From NCBI RefSeq assembly GCF_015832195.1, contig NC_052017.1:93517929-93581928 (forward strand): a stretch of 64,000 bases of DNA, in the 5' to 3' direction. This document shows, piece by piece, positions 50,601-61,900 of the stretch (the first letter of the stretch is position 1; every line of letters begins with the position of its first letter). Under the pieces are notes generated by a model. That model searched no databases and had not been told where the DNA came from. It saw only the letters and a list, made by a program, of their open reading frames with translations. Source of the stretch: Motacilla alba alba (Eukaryota; Chordata; Aves; Passeriformes; Motacillidae). A program made the position numbers and the translations under genes.

Positions 50601-53600
50601 TTCATAATGTACACTGTTCTGAGCAAATGAATCAGCTCTGGGCTCATAGAAGAGCAGATGGGTTGCAGGCAACCAGACTCCAACCTTCCTTCCTCAAGTG
50701 ACCATGTGGCATTTAACCACAGGTGTCTTACATCTGACAAGCCTGGTCAGGAACCTGTCAGGCTTTAACCTGCAACTTCAGACAGTGCTGACACAACCAC
50801 TCTGGACTGAATGCAGTATGCTCTCACTATATTAAATTGGTTCATATTTATGCTGTAGTGATGGTTAACACATTGTGCCCTGAACAATTTAGTCTGAGAA
50901 ATGCTTCTTTAAAAAGAAATAATAATGTGAACAATTAATTTTCCCTGAATGTTATACACTAAGAAGTTTATCCAGAAGTAAAAATCCTTCAAATCCTGAT
51001 AACCTGGGTATAATGAATCAAATTTAAACTTTTTATTTTTCTCAGGGAAGGGAAAAAAAATCCAGGTAACAACTACAGTAGGATAGGATAAATCTTACTT
51101 AGATGCATTTTGACCACGCTGACCCTGATTCAGCAGGTCACTGGACAGAACTTAGAGGTGTTTAAAAATAAAGGATCCTCACAACAGAGAAACTTGAGCT
51201 TCTCTTTCCTAGTGGGAAGGTCTACAGCTTTTATAATCATTGCACATTCTAATATTGGTTGTCTGAAAATAACTAGGTCCACTAGTTATTTTCACCATCA
51301 GTGTTCACAGTCCTGACCTCCTGGTGCTAAACTATTCTAAAATCAGTTTTGCTATATCATAGGTCAAAAAACAGAGTTAATGAAGATGTGGGATAAAGAA
51401 GTACATTTCATAACTTATACTCACCTCAGGTAATCTGCATCATCTTAGACTTGTAAAGTGTTCTCCTTTTTAACAATACATCCAGTTTTGGATATTGATA
51501 TTTTCACTTAGCTATGATATCACCTTCTACTTACAATAGCATCTTTCATCCCAAAATGTGGTCTCTCCACCTACCTGTAGGATGAAGCTGAGTACACATA
51601 GTGATGAAGAGAAACTAGACAAAGCCACATGAAACATTACGAGAAGAAACTCAATCAGAAGAGCAGAGAAAACAAAAATTTGGAAGAATCATATTATAGA
51701 GATTAGTATCTGGCCAGTAAATTTGGGTTAGCATTCTGTTCTTATCCACGGACTGAAAAGGACCCTGCTTTCAAATTTCAGTGAACAGATGGTGAAATCC
51801 CACTTCCTGCTACTTTCATGCTGGGAGAGTAACTCAATACTGCATCAGCCAGGAGACCAACACCTACAGAGCTGCAAGAACACTCCACATGGAAACTGGC
51901 CTCTCCTTGGAGGTCTCCTAACCAGGACCCCTGCCATAATATTTAAAGAATATCACACACTCAAATCTGAAATGGCTTTGGAAAATGCAAGGAAAAGCCG
52001 ATGCACTGTGCCTTGATTAGTCTAACACAAGATAATATGTATATTTTATGCCTTTATGCTTAATTGCAATTGCATTTTAGTGGCTTCCATGAAAAGGATG
52101 GATTATATTTGGCATCATTATTACTAGTGTAACCATCCAGAGAAAGCTACAACAAAGTTATGTTGCAGAAGACATTAGTGAATAACCCACAAAATGCTAT
52201 TAAAAAAAAAAAGGGCATTTAATTCAGGACTACTGTTGTCAGTACACAGATCTCCCAAATTTCCAGTGGTTTGCATCAGCTTTGAAACGGCAACATAGAA
52301 AAATGCACCAAAGCAGAAATCAAACCTGTGAAAATAAGCAAACCAAGATCTTCCGCTCTGAGAACAGATACAAGCAAAGGTGTGAACACCAGCAATGTAA
52401 TGCTGAAAAAAAAAAAAAAAAGATCTTTATACATCTCTGAAAAGAATCAGACACACTGGATTTTGCATACATCACAAAACAGGTATACAGGCTTCCAGAA
52501 GCTATGATGGGGTTTAAAGATCTTGTTGTTTTTTTTCTTCAAGATCAGTCCTGAAAGGCTATGTGGTCTCTTCCATCCAGAAGCTTTAGAACCTCTTCGT
52601 AGAACAGCACAGACCTACTTTTGTTGCAATTTTACCAAAAGAAGAAATAAACATGGAAAAAATTTCTGGGGAAAAGAATAACTCCACTTTGAACTCTGCA
52701 ATTTCTTTTTTAAAAAATATTTTTTAAATACAATATTCAAAAGTGGCAAAAATCCAAATAACAGAGATTGTACAGTCACTGTGCTTCATTTTCTTAAGCA
52801 GGTGAACCATCAGAGCCCTCCAATTTTCATCTACTCCATATTTCAGTCATAGAAAGTGTTACATCAGCATAGTCACCAGGTAAAGCTGCTGGTTTATTCT
52901 AAATGGACTTTCTTCAGACAGTGGCACAGATGATGAGTGATTGTCCAATTCTGAAGCTATCAGAACTGAACGGATTTAGCAATGTCATAAACACCTCTCG
53001 AGGGAGTCACCTGGTGTTGAGAACTCACTTTACATGCCGTGTTTCAAAATCAGTTTTAATGGATTTACATTAGATTCAAACCCACTTTAGAGCTATTATT
53101 TCTCCCTTTCAACCTTTTCACACACTACTGCAATGTACTACAGCATATTTTATAATCACATGTTTGCAGGCCTGTGGGAAAGTAAACAAAACTTCAAAGG
53201 GTTATTATTTAAGGACTCTGTATTATGGCCACAGGCCTGACTGTTTTTCTTCCTCACCACCCCTTGGGCCCAAAGCACATAATCATCCAGTAATTGAACT
53301 GAAATGTCTAAATGGCTAGATCCCCTGAAGGACATAGGTAGTTAGCAGAGACGAAAGTAAGGGACATTTTAAAAAACCTTCCTGGCACTTACCTTCACTA
53401 CTTAAAAACACCGTATAAATGTAACTGACCTGGACCGGATAGGCTTTTACGGGGAACAGAACAGTGCATGGATATTTCTGTAGTTGTAGCTAAAGTAAAG
53501 ATTAAGCGTTGAACCATGCTGTATTTGGAAGCAAAGATCTTGCATTTAAATTACTTTCAGAAGAACCGAGAAGAAACAGAAATATACGTATGTACACAGA

Positions 53601-54499
53601 AGTATATATAACACAACAGTATCGCTAATACCACGTGAAAGCAAACCCCTCTAGGTCCTCATATTTAATAGCCCATCCAAAAAGTGTAATGGATAGCAGA
53701 TCCCAGGCTTTCTTACACTGTAACTGTCAAAGCACTCAGGAGATAGAGAAGTGAAGGCTCTGACAGCTCTCTTTTACATTCTAAATGACATCTGCATTCA
53801 ACAGAACAGAAATAAAGATTAAGGGAAACACCTGATATGATAGCGCTCAGCTTACCTCAAAATGCAATATTTAAAAAGTACAGAGAAACATAGGTCTGCC
53901 TCCTTGTACTGTGAGTAAAAACTGGTGTCAAAGCCTCTGAGGTCTTCACCGCTGCCAGGGAGGAAGCACTGCAGCATCCAACAGACTGCAGGGGCAGGAC
54001 CCACAGCCTCTGACTGTGGAACTGTTGAAATCAAAGGGTGCTTCACCAGAGGAGGGAGGGAGGAGACGGCCTTTGAACGCACACAGAAAATGGCTACAGG
54101 TACAGCCGCACAGCATAAGGAAATTAACTTGGCCAAAACCTTTGCAGCCTCTCTTGTACGCGAGCAAGGAGCAGAATGCCCCTTGTGCTCTGGCTATGTC
54201 CCTTTTGCAGTGAGTGCCTGCTGCAGATCTCTTCTAAGAGGTTACCAGCATTAGGGCTTTGAGAGAGACATGTCAGCACACTGATCACGAGAGATGATTT
54301 CAAATAGATTTTTTGCTGGTTGATTATATAAACGATGCCTCTTATAGCTGGAGTAACACCTCAAAGGCAATATAATGACGACATGACAATGTATGTAAAT
54401 CAAGAACTGCATGTGGGTTTATTTTACACTTGAGAAAACAGTGGATTTAATTGTGTGAACCAAAATGTACTGTACAATATTAATGATAAAACATCAAAA
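47681..54499. other. Intergenic DNA downstream of TSHZ1, no gene recognised
   Basis: No supported gene. It includes a G-poor, C/T-rich strand at about 47930-48500, A runs (47887-47902, 52201-52212, 52406-52421), a T run (49804-49816) and the hairpin at 51264-51294. The part nearest 54.5 kb could belong to a longer TSHZ1 3' UTR if a more distal polyadenylation site is used. Confidence 0.55.
51264..51294. repeat. Perfect 13-bp hairpin with a 5-nt loop
   Basis: TGAAAATAACTAG (51264-51276), loop GTCCA, then the exact reverse complement CTAGTTATTTTCA (51282-51294). TGG (51256-51258) can add three more pairs with CCA (51295-51297) across a 5-nt bulge. No T run follows, so it does not look like a terminator. 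Confidence 0.75.
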
Positions 54500-54525
54500 T
54501 GTATAATTCATAGTGCATTGCTTGC

Positions 54526-54541
54526 TTTATTTTTATTTATT
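54526..54541 (-). terminator. TSHZ1: Cluster of three polyadenylation hexamers for TSHZ1
   Basis: Three AATAAA signals read on the minus strand at 54526-54531, 54532-54537 and 54536-54541. About 25-60 bases downstream of them the transcript strand becomes U/GU-rich, as expected of a cleavage region. Cleavage would be expected around 54495-54515. A single AATAAA at 54634-54639 could serve as an earlier alternative. Confidence 0.5.
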
Positions 54542-54659
54542 TTTTGTCAGATAGTTCCTTTAAGTACATGCATCTGGAAAGATGCAGGTGCCAGTAAAAT
54601 TCCTCTATTTATATCAAGCTGCAGGAACTAAATTTTATTCAAAAAGTGTGGTTTTACAT

Positions 54660-54667
54660 TATATACA
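54660..54667 (-). promoter_or_regulatory. Pumilio-type element in the TSHZ1 3' UTR
   Basis: The minus strand reads TGTATATA, an exact match to the UGUANAUA site bound by PUF proteins. It lies upstream of the main polyadenylation cluster, so it would be retained in the longer transcript. An eight-base match can occur by chance in AT-rich DNA. Confidence 0.35.
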
Positions 54668-55796
54668 CAGAAATTGAATATAAAATGACAATATAAAAAG
54701 TTAAAAGAGAAAGCATACAGCCAGAAGGTACAAAGAAAGTTGAACAGTTTAAAATGGTACGATATGTAACATGTATTTTTTTAAGCTGATGCTGGCAATT
54801 TACAAGGAACAGAATCCAACATTTGCCCCATTTTTTTTTGTTTTCATTTACCAATGCAGCACACTATAGAAAGGTCAGCTTGTACCAAAGCTTAACATTT
54901 GTAAATAACTATAAACTGCAGTATTTTACAGGAAAAAAAAAATAAAGGAAAGGAAAGAGCATTTTTACATTTGTTTTAAATAACAGCTTGCATACTTTTT
55001 TTCCCCTTTTGCCAAAAAGTGGCAATTCTCAGCATCCAGAGGGTTTGGGCATAGTGGCAAATTGGTTTGCTTGTTTTTTTTAATCATTATTTAACTTAAA
55101 CAGTTGTGGCTTCCTAACCCCTTGAGTACTACACAGCTCTCCTTCTTCCAAGGACTGCATGCACAATATCTTCACAAACCAGTTCTGCATTTAAAAAAAA
55201 AAAAAAAGGAAGCTCATTCATTTAAAAAAAAAAGGCCTGCTTCCGACACAGCTTTTATTTGAATGAAATGCCTTTAAGCCTTTTGTTTCTTTTGTTTTAT
55301 TTTGTTTTTCCTTATTTACTTATTTAGTCACTGGGAAAGGCACAGAAATACTATTACAGTTCTCAGAGGGTTAAAACTTGACACTACCAGGTTCTGTGAC
55401 CTTTATTGTCATGGCAACTTTGTAATTTTAGGATGTCTCTTTATCATTGTTCTTTGTGTCTTTCTTTACGGCTAAATTAATGTCTCTCAATAGTGTCTCC
55501 CACTATATTCTACAAAAGATAGCTTAACATCAAGGACAGATGTTGAAAATAAAGGTCAGACTTTGACTCACAAAAAATAAAAACAGAAACAAAAAAATAA
55601 CCATGCACAGATCAGACAAAGAGCATATAAATATAACTACAAAATAAGTGTAAGAAAAACCAAGGTCCAGATAGGCAGTTCAGCAACAAAAGTAAGACTG
55701 ATTTCAGAGGCTCAGGTCAGGCCTAGTGCAGTACTATGAAGAAGTTTAGTGCAATGTTCCTGTGGTCACTTGCATACCTGGCTGCTTACCTGGACG

Positions 55797-58700
55797 CTAT
55801 TGTTTTTCTAACTCAGTTACATAGATCAGATGGTCCTCTGGGGACTTGCCATGTGTTTTACTAAGGTGCAGTTTGACTGCATGCTTGCTTGCAAAAGTTC
55901 GGTTACAGAGCTTACATTGGAATGTGGAGCCTAAGTCCTCCTCGGCAATTCCAAGTGAGCCCAAAGTCTTGTTTGTGAGGACTTTTGAAACATTCTGCTG
56001 TTCTTGAATCTGATTAAGTGGCAACTTTGACAGATCCTTCAAACTAAACCCTAGGTGTGTCTCTAAGTGACTTATGTATGTAGAAGCAGTCCTGAACTGA
56101 GAGGCACAATCATTGCAAAAGAAAACAGGATGTCCTGTGTCCAAGTTCTTTAAAAATTTAGTTCCACCTGTCCTCCTTAACTGATACTTCACATTGGCTA
56201 GCCAGTGGCTAATTGTGGTCATGGAAAGACCAGTAAACTTAGAGATGTGTACCCGCTCTTGTGGACCTAGGTCCGACATAATGTATTTGCCTTCTGGGGT
56301 CTCCCTCAAGCTGGAAGCAAACTGGGCTTGAAGGATAAGAAGATGCTGAGGGTTCCAGTTGGACTGCCTGCCCTTCCTCTTGTGTACTGGTGACAGTTCA
56401 TCCAGAGCTTCCTCAAAACTGCTCCCATCGGCATCAGACTTCTCTGACACGGTAGAGGGAGTTGAAGACTTGGGTGTCAAACGCCCCGTGAGGTTCTTCA
56501 CCATATCGGAAATATCCAGCAGGGCACTCTCCCTCAGCGGGGATGAGGCAGAGTCAGCCACACTGGAAACAAGAGGCTTGTTTTTGGACTTAGTTAAATC
56601 AATAGGTTGATCGCTGTTCTCATAGTAATACCGGTCGATAGCGTCAGCCTGCTTGACTGGAGTGGTTGGGTAAATGGGTTTGTCCAGCATGCTGTTACTA
56701 ATTTTGTACAGCATAGCCAAAGGGTCCAGAGAGGGGCTTACCGGCTTAGAAATTTTGCCTAAGTGAGTATTCATAATGGACTGTAAAGCGCTCAATGGAT
56801 TAATGAAGGATGGCTCAGGTGAATGATCTGTGATAATTCCTAAATTGTTACAGCCATTTGCAACCTTTGTTTTAAGTGGCTCTGTACCATTTGGCGTATG
56901 TGCTTCTGCTGGACTATCCTTTTTGACCTTCTGAACTTCAGACTCAGAGCTCTTCTTTGGCTGCTGTTTGTTATTTATTTCTTCTGCTTTTGGGAAGTCC
57001 TTGTTTTCTTTAGCAGCAGGTGACATGGGTTTAACTGGAGAACTCTTCTCCTTCTCCAAAGGCTTCTCTTCCTTCTTCACGTTGATTTTACCTGTAACTT
57101 TCTCCACTAGTTCCTCCATAGCAGATACATTGCTCTTGTGAGGTGGGGGTGTGAGATGGCCTGGGGAATGGATGAGCGCGTTGTGTTCTGACGACAGCGA
57201 TTTCACACTGCTTGCGTAGGACGGCTGCATTTGAACGCTCTGCACTGTGGGCTGAAGGGGTTTGACTGTTCCCGGGAGCTGGTAAGCTGCGTGGATACTG
57301 GGATATCCTCCCCAGGAAGGGGCTCCGTTCTGGGCTTTGCTGATGGCTGTTGTCACTGTGTTCTCCAGGGATTTCAATATGTCTATTCCGCCTTTAGGAC
57401 TATCATCTAGGTCCTCCTCTCTGAGGTATTGATACAAAGTTGTTGGCTCAAATTTCTCTGTAGAGTCTTCACTCTCTTCTTTAATCTTTTTCTCTGTTTC
57501 AGTGACCACCAGCTTTTCCTTCTCTAGGTCTTTCTTTTCCTCCGAGTTTGTGGAGCCCGCTGGAGAATCGGGCTGCTTTTTAATGTTGGAGGCTGGCAGC
57601 CTTGTATGGGTGGTGGGTGGAAGAGGTATAGACTGTATTTTCTCCTCCACCACTGGGTCCAACACTAGCTGTTTGCCTTTTTTGGAAGCAGAATTGGTCA
57701 CCTTCAAGAAATGACCGGTGACCATCATGTGAGCAGTGAGCTGCTGCAAAGTATCATGGGAACTGCCACATTCCATGCATTTTAGTATTTGGGCTTTGCG
57801 TGCCTCAAACTGCCAAGTGTAGCTAGCACCATTTTGATAGCCATAGCGGTTGTTCGGAGTCACGTAGGGGTTGGCAGTTTTCTGATCCTTTGCAGACTCA
57901 CCCAGTGAAGCTTCTGCCGTGATCCCTGTTGGCTCAGGTGAACAAGGTGAAGCCAAGTCCTGAAGTGCTCGCTTTTTGGTAGAAGGGACCAATTTGGTGA
58001 TGGCTGGTACTGGCTCCTTCAGAGGCACTTTCTGGTAATGCTTTGTTTTTATCATATGGACGCTGAGATCTTGCAAAGACTCAAACGAATGCCCGCAGTA
58101 CATGCACTTCAGCACTTTCTGGGCATCCTCTTTGCCTTCCATTTCCATAAGCGATCGTTTCCTAGGCTTTGACCACCGCTTGGTCTTATCAGCTTCTTTA
58201 TCTCTGTTGTCATCACGGTAATGTCCAGTTTCATTCATGTGCACTGTTAGCTCCACCAGCGTGTCGTAGGCTGCACTGCAGTCTTTGCATCGGAACTTGC
58301 TGGCACCGGTGAACACAGACCCATAGAGTTTATTGTTTTGCCGGTAAAGCTGTACTGTGCTGAAGAGACTCGGCTCCGGGAGAAGTCCATACGATGAGGT
58401 CTGCTGCAGAGTTTTAGCCAGCGCAGCTTGGTGCCAGTCATAACCCGAGCCACCACTGTTATTGTTACTGTTACTAGTACTACTGGTGGTTGTACTGGTA
58501 CTGGTGTTGGTACTGGTTGTACAAGTACTTTGGGAATTGGCATTAGCGTCAGTACTGGTCGTGTTTTCGTTCTGGCTGATTCCATTGTTGCTGGTGGTTG
58601 GATTGGATTTCTTTAAGTCCAAAGCTAAACTGGACCAGCAAGTCTCTGAAAGCAAATTTGCATACACAGCTTTTATTTGTGCCAAGCTGTCCTGTGGATA

Positions 58701-58981
58701 GGAAACATTGTCTGTGCACTGAGGATCCTCTTTCTCTTCTTTAGAGGAAGTGCTTTTGAAATGGGCCAGCTGATCGCTGTTTTCACTAAACGGCGAACCA
58801 TAGCCTGCATCCTGATTAGTTGCAGTGCTGACTGGGGAGTTCTGGTAGCTTTGAGCCTCTTTGATCTCCGCTTCTTCATTGCACAAATACTCATTCTCCT
58901 GGATGTCCAGAGACAGCCCATCATCTTCCACGCTGTCTTCATCTATTTCTGCTGCTTTCAATTCTTCCTCAGGAACATATG
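55797..58981 (-). CDS. TSHZ1: TSHZ1 teashirt zinc finger homeobox 1, last coding exon (5' partial)
   Basis: This exon encodes a nuclear zinc finger/homeodomain transcriptional regulator, known in the family as a repressor that recruits CtBP and acts in craniofacial, middle-ear and olfactory development. Residues are numbered from the leucine codon at 58961. Three widely spaced C2H2 fingers have ligands C225/C228/H241/H247, C286/C289/H302/H308 and C395/C398/H411/H417. A basic stretch (261-270) follows finger 1, and PIDLT (786-790) is a CtBP-type motif. The atypical homeodomain spans about 861-930, with recognition helix near 915-930. Two C-terminal fingers follow: C949/C952/H965/H969 and C1016/C1019/H1032/H1037. 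The protein ends ELEKQ, then TAG. The N-terminal acidic region, the serine/threonine/asparagine-rich tract and the mid-region closely match remembered human TSHZ1 rather than TSHZ2 or TSHZ3. The exon starts at the acceptor, giving a split Ala then YVPEEEL; the initiator Met lies in an upstream exon outside the window. The frame is intact. Adding about 13 missing residues gives about 1,074, close to human (1,077). Confidence 0.97.
58443..58601 (-). repeat. Low-complexity Ser/Thr/Asn tract inside the TSHZ1 exon
   Basis: Residues about 121-173 of the exon translation are almost entirely Ser, Thr and Asn, ending in a short Gly run before the conserved YDWHQ. At DNA level the tract is built from degenerate ACCAGT/ACAACC-type hexamers, so slippage is likely. 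It is an unstructured linker before the first zinc finger and probably varies in length among species. Confidence 0.8.
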
Positions 58982-58983
58982 CT
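58982..58983 (-). other. TSHZ1: Splice acceptor (AG) of the TSHZ1 last coding exon
   Basis: On the minus strand a pyrimidine-rich stretch (about 59012 to 58984, with runs of C and T) ends in TTTTAG directly before the coding sequence. The first two exon bases complete a split alanine codon, which is followed by the residues YVPEEEL that sit at this junction in known TSHZ1 proteins. The acceptor therefore fixes the true 5' edge of the exon. Confidence 0.92.
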
Positions 58984-61900
58984 AAAATACAGGAGGGGAC
59001 ATGGGGGGAAACAAGACAATGTTATTGAACATGCACATTTTACATGGCTCTCCTGCACTGATAACAGTAACCATGAAGACAAATTTTGAAGATATATCCA
59101 AAACCCAAACTCACCATCACTCACATATTCCTCCTATAAATCCACACACTCTGTCATGGTTACAGGTTGATATCAGTGATACTGAAGAATAAACTTTGAC
59201 TTCAGCAGTAAAATACGTGCCAGGACCACAGTAAATGCCATAATATCAAAACTAAAATCAAACAAAGAGCCCACTAAACTAGTTTTTATCAACCTAAAAA
59301 AATGGCCTGGTATTGAGCTATATTTACTGCGCTACATATGTATGTGTAACACGTTGCAGCCGACCGGCATCCCTCAGACCATGACACACAAAATCACTGA
59401 TTTGACCAACTCTATCTTGTCAGTTCTGTCTTTTCCTGCAAACTGGCTTTAGCTACAGCTGCACGGGCCATTTCTGTGTCACTGATACCTGACTCTAATG
59501 AAGCCATACAGGGCAAGAGTGTCAGGTCAGCTGTTCCCAGGGTCTCCCGGTGTCTGGCTGTACTGCATCCATCTGAGAGCAGAACAGCTTTCATTTTTGA
59601 AAGGTGAAAAGAGAAGCAAGACTGATTGCTTTCTGAAATAGGAAGGATGTAGTTTGCCTCCTGTTATGATCTGATGGGGGTCCTTCATTTACCATTTTGA
59701 AAAAAAAAAGCAGTCAGAAATTCAAAGTGAATGCTAGAGATTAATTACTTAAAGCAACAAACAAAAACCTTGAGATCTCCACTGCAGCTTGATTATTGGT
59801 TTATGGAAAATATAAAACTTTGGTATTGCATTGCTATCTGTGAAACTATATGATCTCACCAAACTATGTGTTTATCTACATCAAACTATTTGTTAAACTA
59901 GCAAATGTGATATTCATGAGCAGATGGCCATTACATCAAAACACATTTACTCCAAGGGCTCAATTCACAGAAGTGACTTACATGTACCTAAGTGATAAAT
60001 GTACACTTTCATTGCAAAGCAGAAAACATAGTTGTATACGTTTCCCTCCAGTTTTGTAAAAGAAGCTTAAAAAAATCACAATGCCAATGAAATGTAGATA
60101 ATTTATAAGAATGTCAAGGTAGAAAATACGGATTATGAACAATTTTCAGTAACTGAATAAAAAAGTGCCTCCTTGTCAGGTGAACTCTGCAGCAAGTGAC
60201 GCTGAAATGTGTCCTGTGTCCTTTCATGGTACAATACTGAAAGCAAGCCAGAAAATAGGCACTTCTGCTCCTATGTGGTATGAAGAAAATATGTATTATT
60301 ATGTTAACAAAGCTGAGGTCTTCTTCAACTGGGGGGAGCATAAGTATGAGTCGAGCTTCTTTTTGTGCACAGTTGCTAACATATTCTGAAATGTCTTTTC
60401 TGAAAAATAAAAAGAATCTTCTTTCATTGTAATATGAATACTCTTTGAAACACATTACGGTCAGTACTGCATTATGTATTCACCTTTGCAATTCAGTCTT
60501 AATGCAGTCCCTAACTGCTTCAGCCTGTTCTTTTAAGATGAAGTAGGAAAATAGTCTATCTAGTACTGGGGTTGTACTGAACCTTGAGATGCCTGTTGCA
60601 TTTTTCACCTGTCCCCTAAATGTCAATATTTTCAGACAGTAATTTGACCTTTTAGTTTTTAAAAAAAGTTTTAATCTGGGCCCAAACAGATAAATCAGCC
60701 TCAAGTGTTTTCTAATATGTTTAAAAGGACAGGTGAGTACCAAGCATGATAAATAAAATTCAGAAATAATCCTGGAGTCAAAGACCAGGAAGATGCCAGA
60801 AAAGCATTGTAAAACCAGATGAAAATATTCTCCAAAAGGCACTCTGTCCATAATATGAAGAATAGAATGCAGAAGTAGTAAGGGAAGGCAGAAGGCAGTC
60901 AGCTTCCCTGTCTTGCAGCAATGCTGCTGTTGGAACACTCTGCAGATATTTGAGGATGGTAGGACCACTGCAGTTCTGAACTCTAGGTACACACATAGAA
61001 TTCACTCCCACAGCTGCAGTCTGGGGTCTCTTAGACTCTCATTCAACACACCTTTTTTCAGTAGTTTTTAATGCCAAAAGACAATACAATTTTAAGTTTC
61101 AGAAAAGCAAAGAACAGTTAAAGAAGAATATGGTTTCTAATTCTGAAATTATTTTAAAATAGAAAATAAACCCCTCTGAGACCTAAAATGCACAACAACG
61201 GGCAGTTACCATCTGGCATTTTTTATTTAAAAAAAAAAACCAAAACAAGTACAAGCTAAAAACTGAGAGAACACACATTTTGAGCTTTTATGAACAGCTT
61301 TCTTCTCACTAACCACAGTGCAACTATGCCATTTTTCTCAAATTTTCACATCCCAATATTTTTAATAACCTGGTGCAAAAAGCTGTTGTAAGATGCTGGA
61401 TGTTCCTATAGTTGATACAGCATTTTATAAGGATCCATATGAATTATTTGCTTACATCTCTTTACTTAATTCTAAATTACATAAATACATATTTTTATAA
61501 TTGCTATATATAACCATCTATATATCTGCTTAAGTAAAAGCTCTAATGATCCACTGCCATATCTTTTATTTTTCTTTATTTACTTATGATAGTGTTTTCT
61601 CTGTTCTCATACTTTTGCACTGTATCATAAAAAAAAAAAAAAAGGGAGCTAAACCACACAACAAACATTATAACTATATGTAAGGTCTATGTTAAACTAC
61701 CATAGCAAAGAAACCGAGTGTCAGGGTGAAATATCCCTCTTTTACTCACTTTTTCTACTCTTTGGTTTTGCTGAGACTACTACACGACTGAGTTCACTCC
61801 TTTACCGACATAGACTGCAATATAAGGGTTAAGAATGTACAAATGGCCAGAACTGTGTTTTTCTACGATTTCAGAATTTAAGCCAGTTCTAAATAAATCC

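Larger units (their letters stand above)
54500..55796 (-). other. TSHZ1: Probable TSHZ1 3' untranslated region
   Basis: The sequence after the TAG stop is AU-rich in the sense of the mRNA and has no convincing reading frame. It contains long U tracts in the transcript (for example opposite the A runs at 55192-55207 and 55223-55232), a Pumilio-type UGUAUAUA element (54660-54667) and several AATAAA hexamers. The 3' limit is inferred from the hexamer cluster at 54526-54541. Use of a nearer site (54634-54639) or a more distal one cannot be excluded without RNA data. Confidence 0.6.

Noticed and set aside
58247..58701. Frames opposite or out of phase with the TSHZ1 Ser/Thr tract
   Set aside because: Shadow frames caused by the repetitive coding sequence; the TSHZ1 frame has clear homology.
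55797..58981. Assignment to TSHZ2 or TSHZ3 instead of TSHZ1
   Set aside because: The N-terminal acidic block, the NQDAGYGSPFSE segment, the DQPIDLTKSKNKPLVSSVAD segment and the C-terminal linker fit TSHZ1 as remembered; TSHZ3 differs in all of these.
60480..60992. 170-codon frame in the TSHZ1 intron
   Set aside because: No known domain, no start context and no similarity recognised; it lies within an intron.
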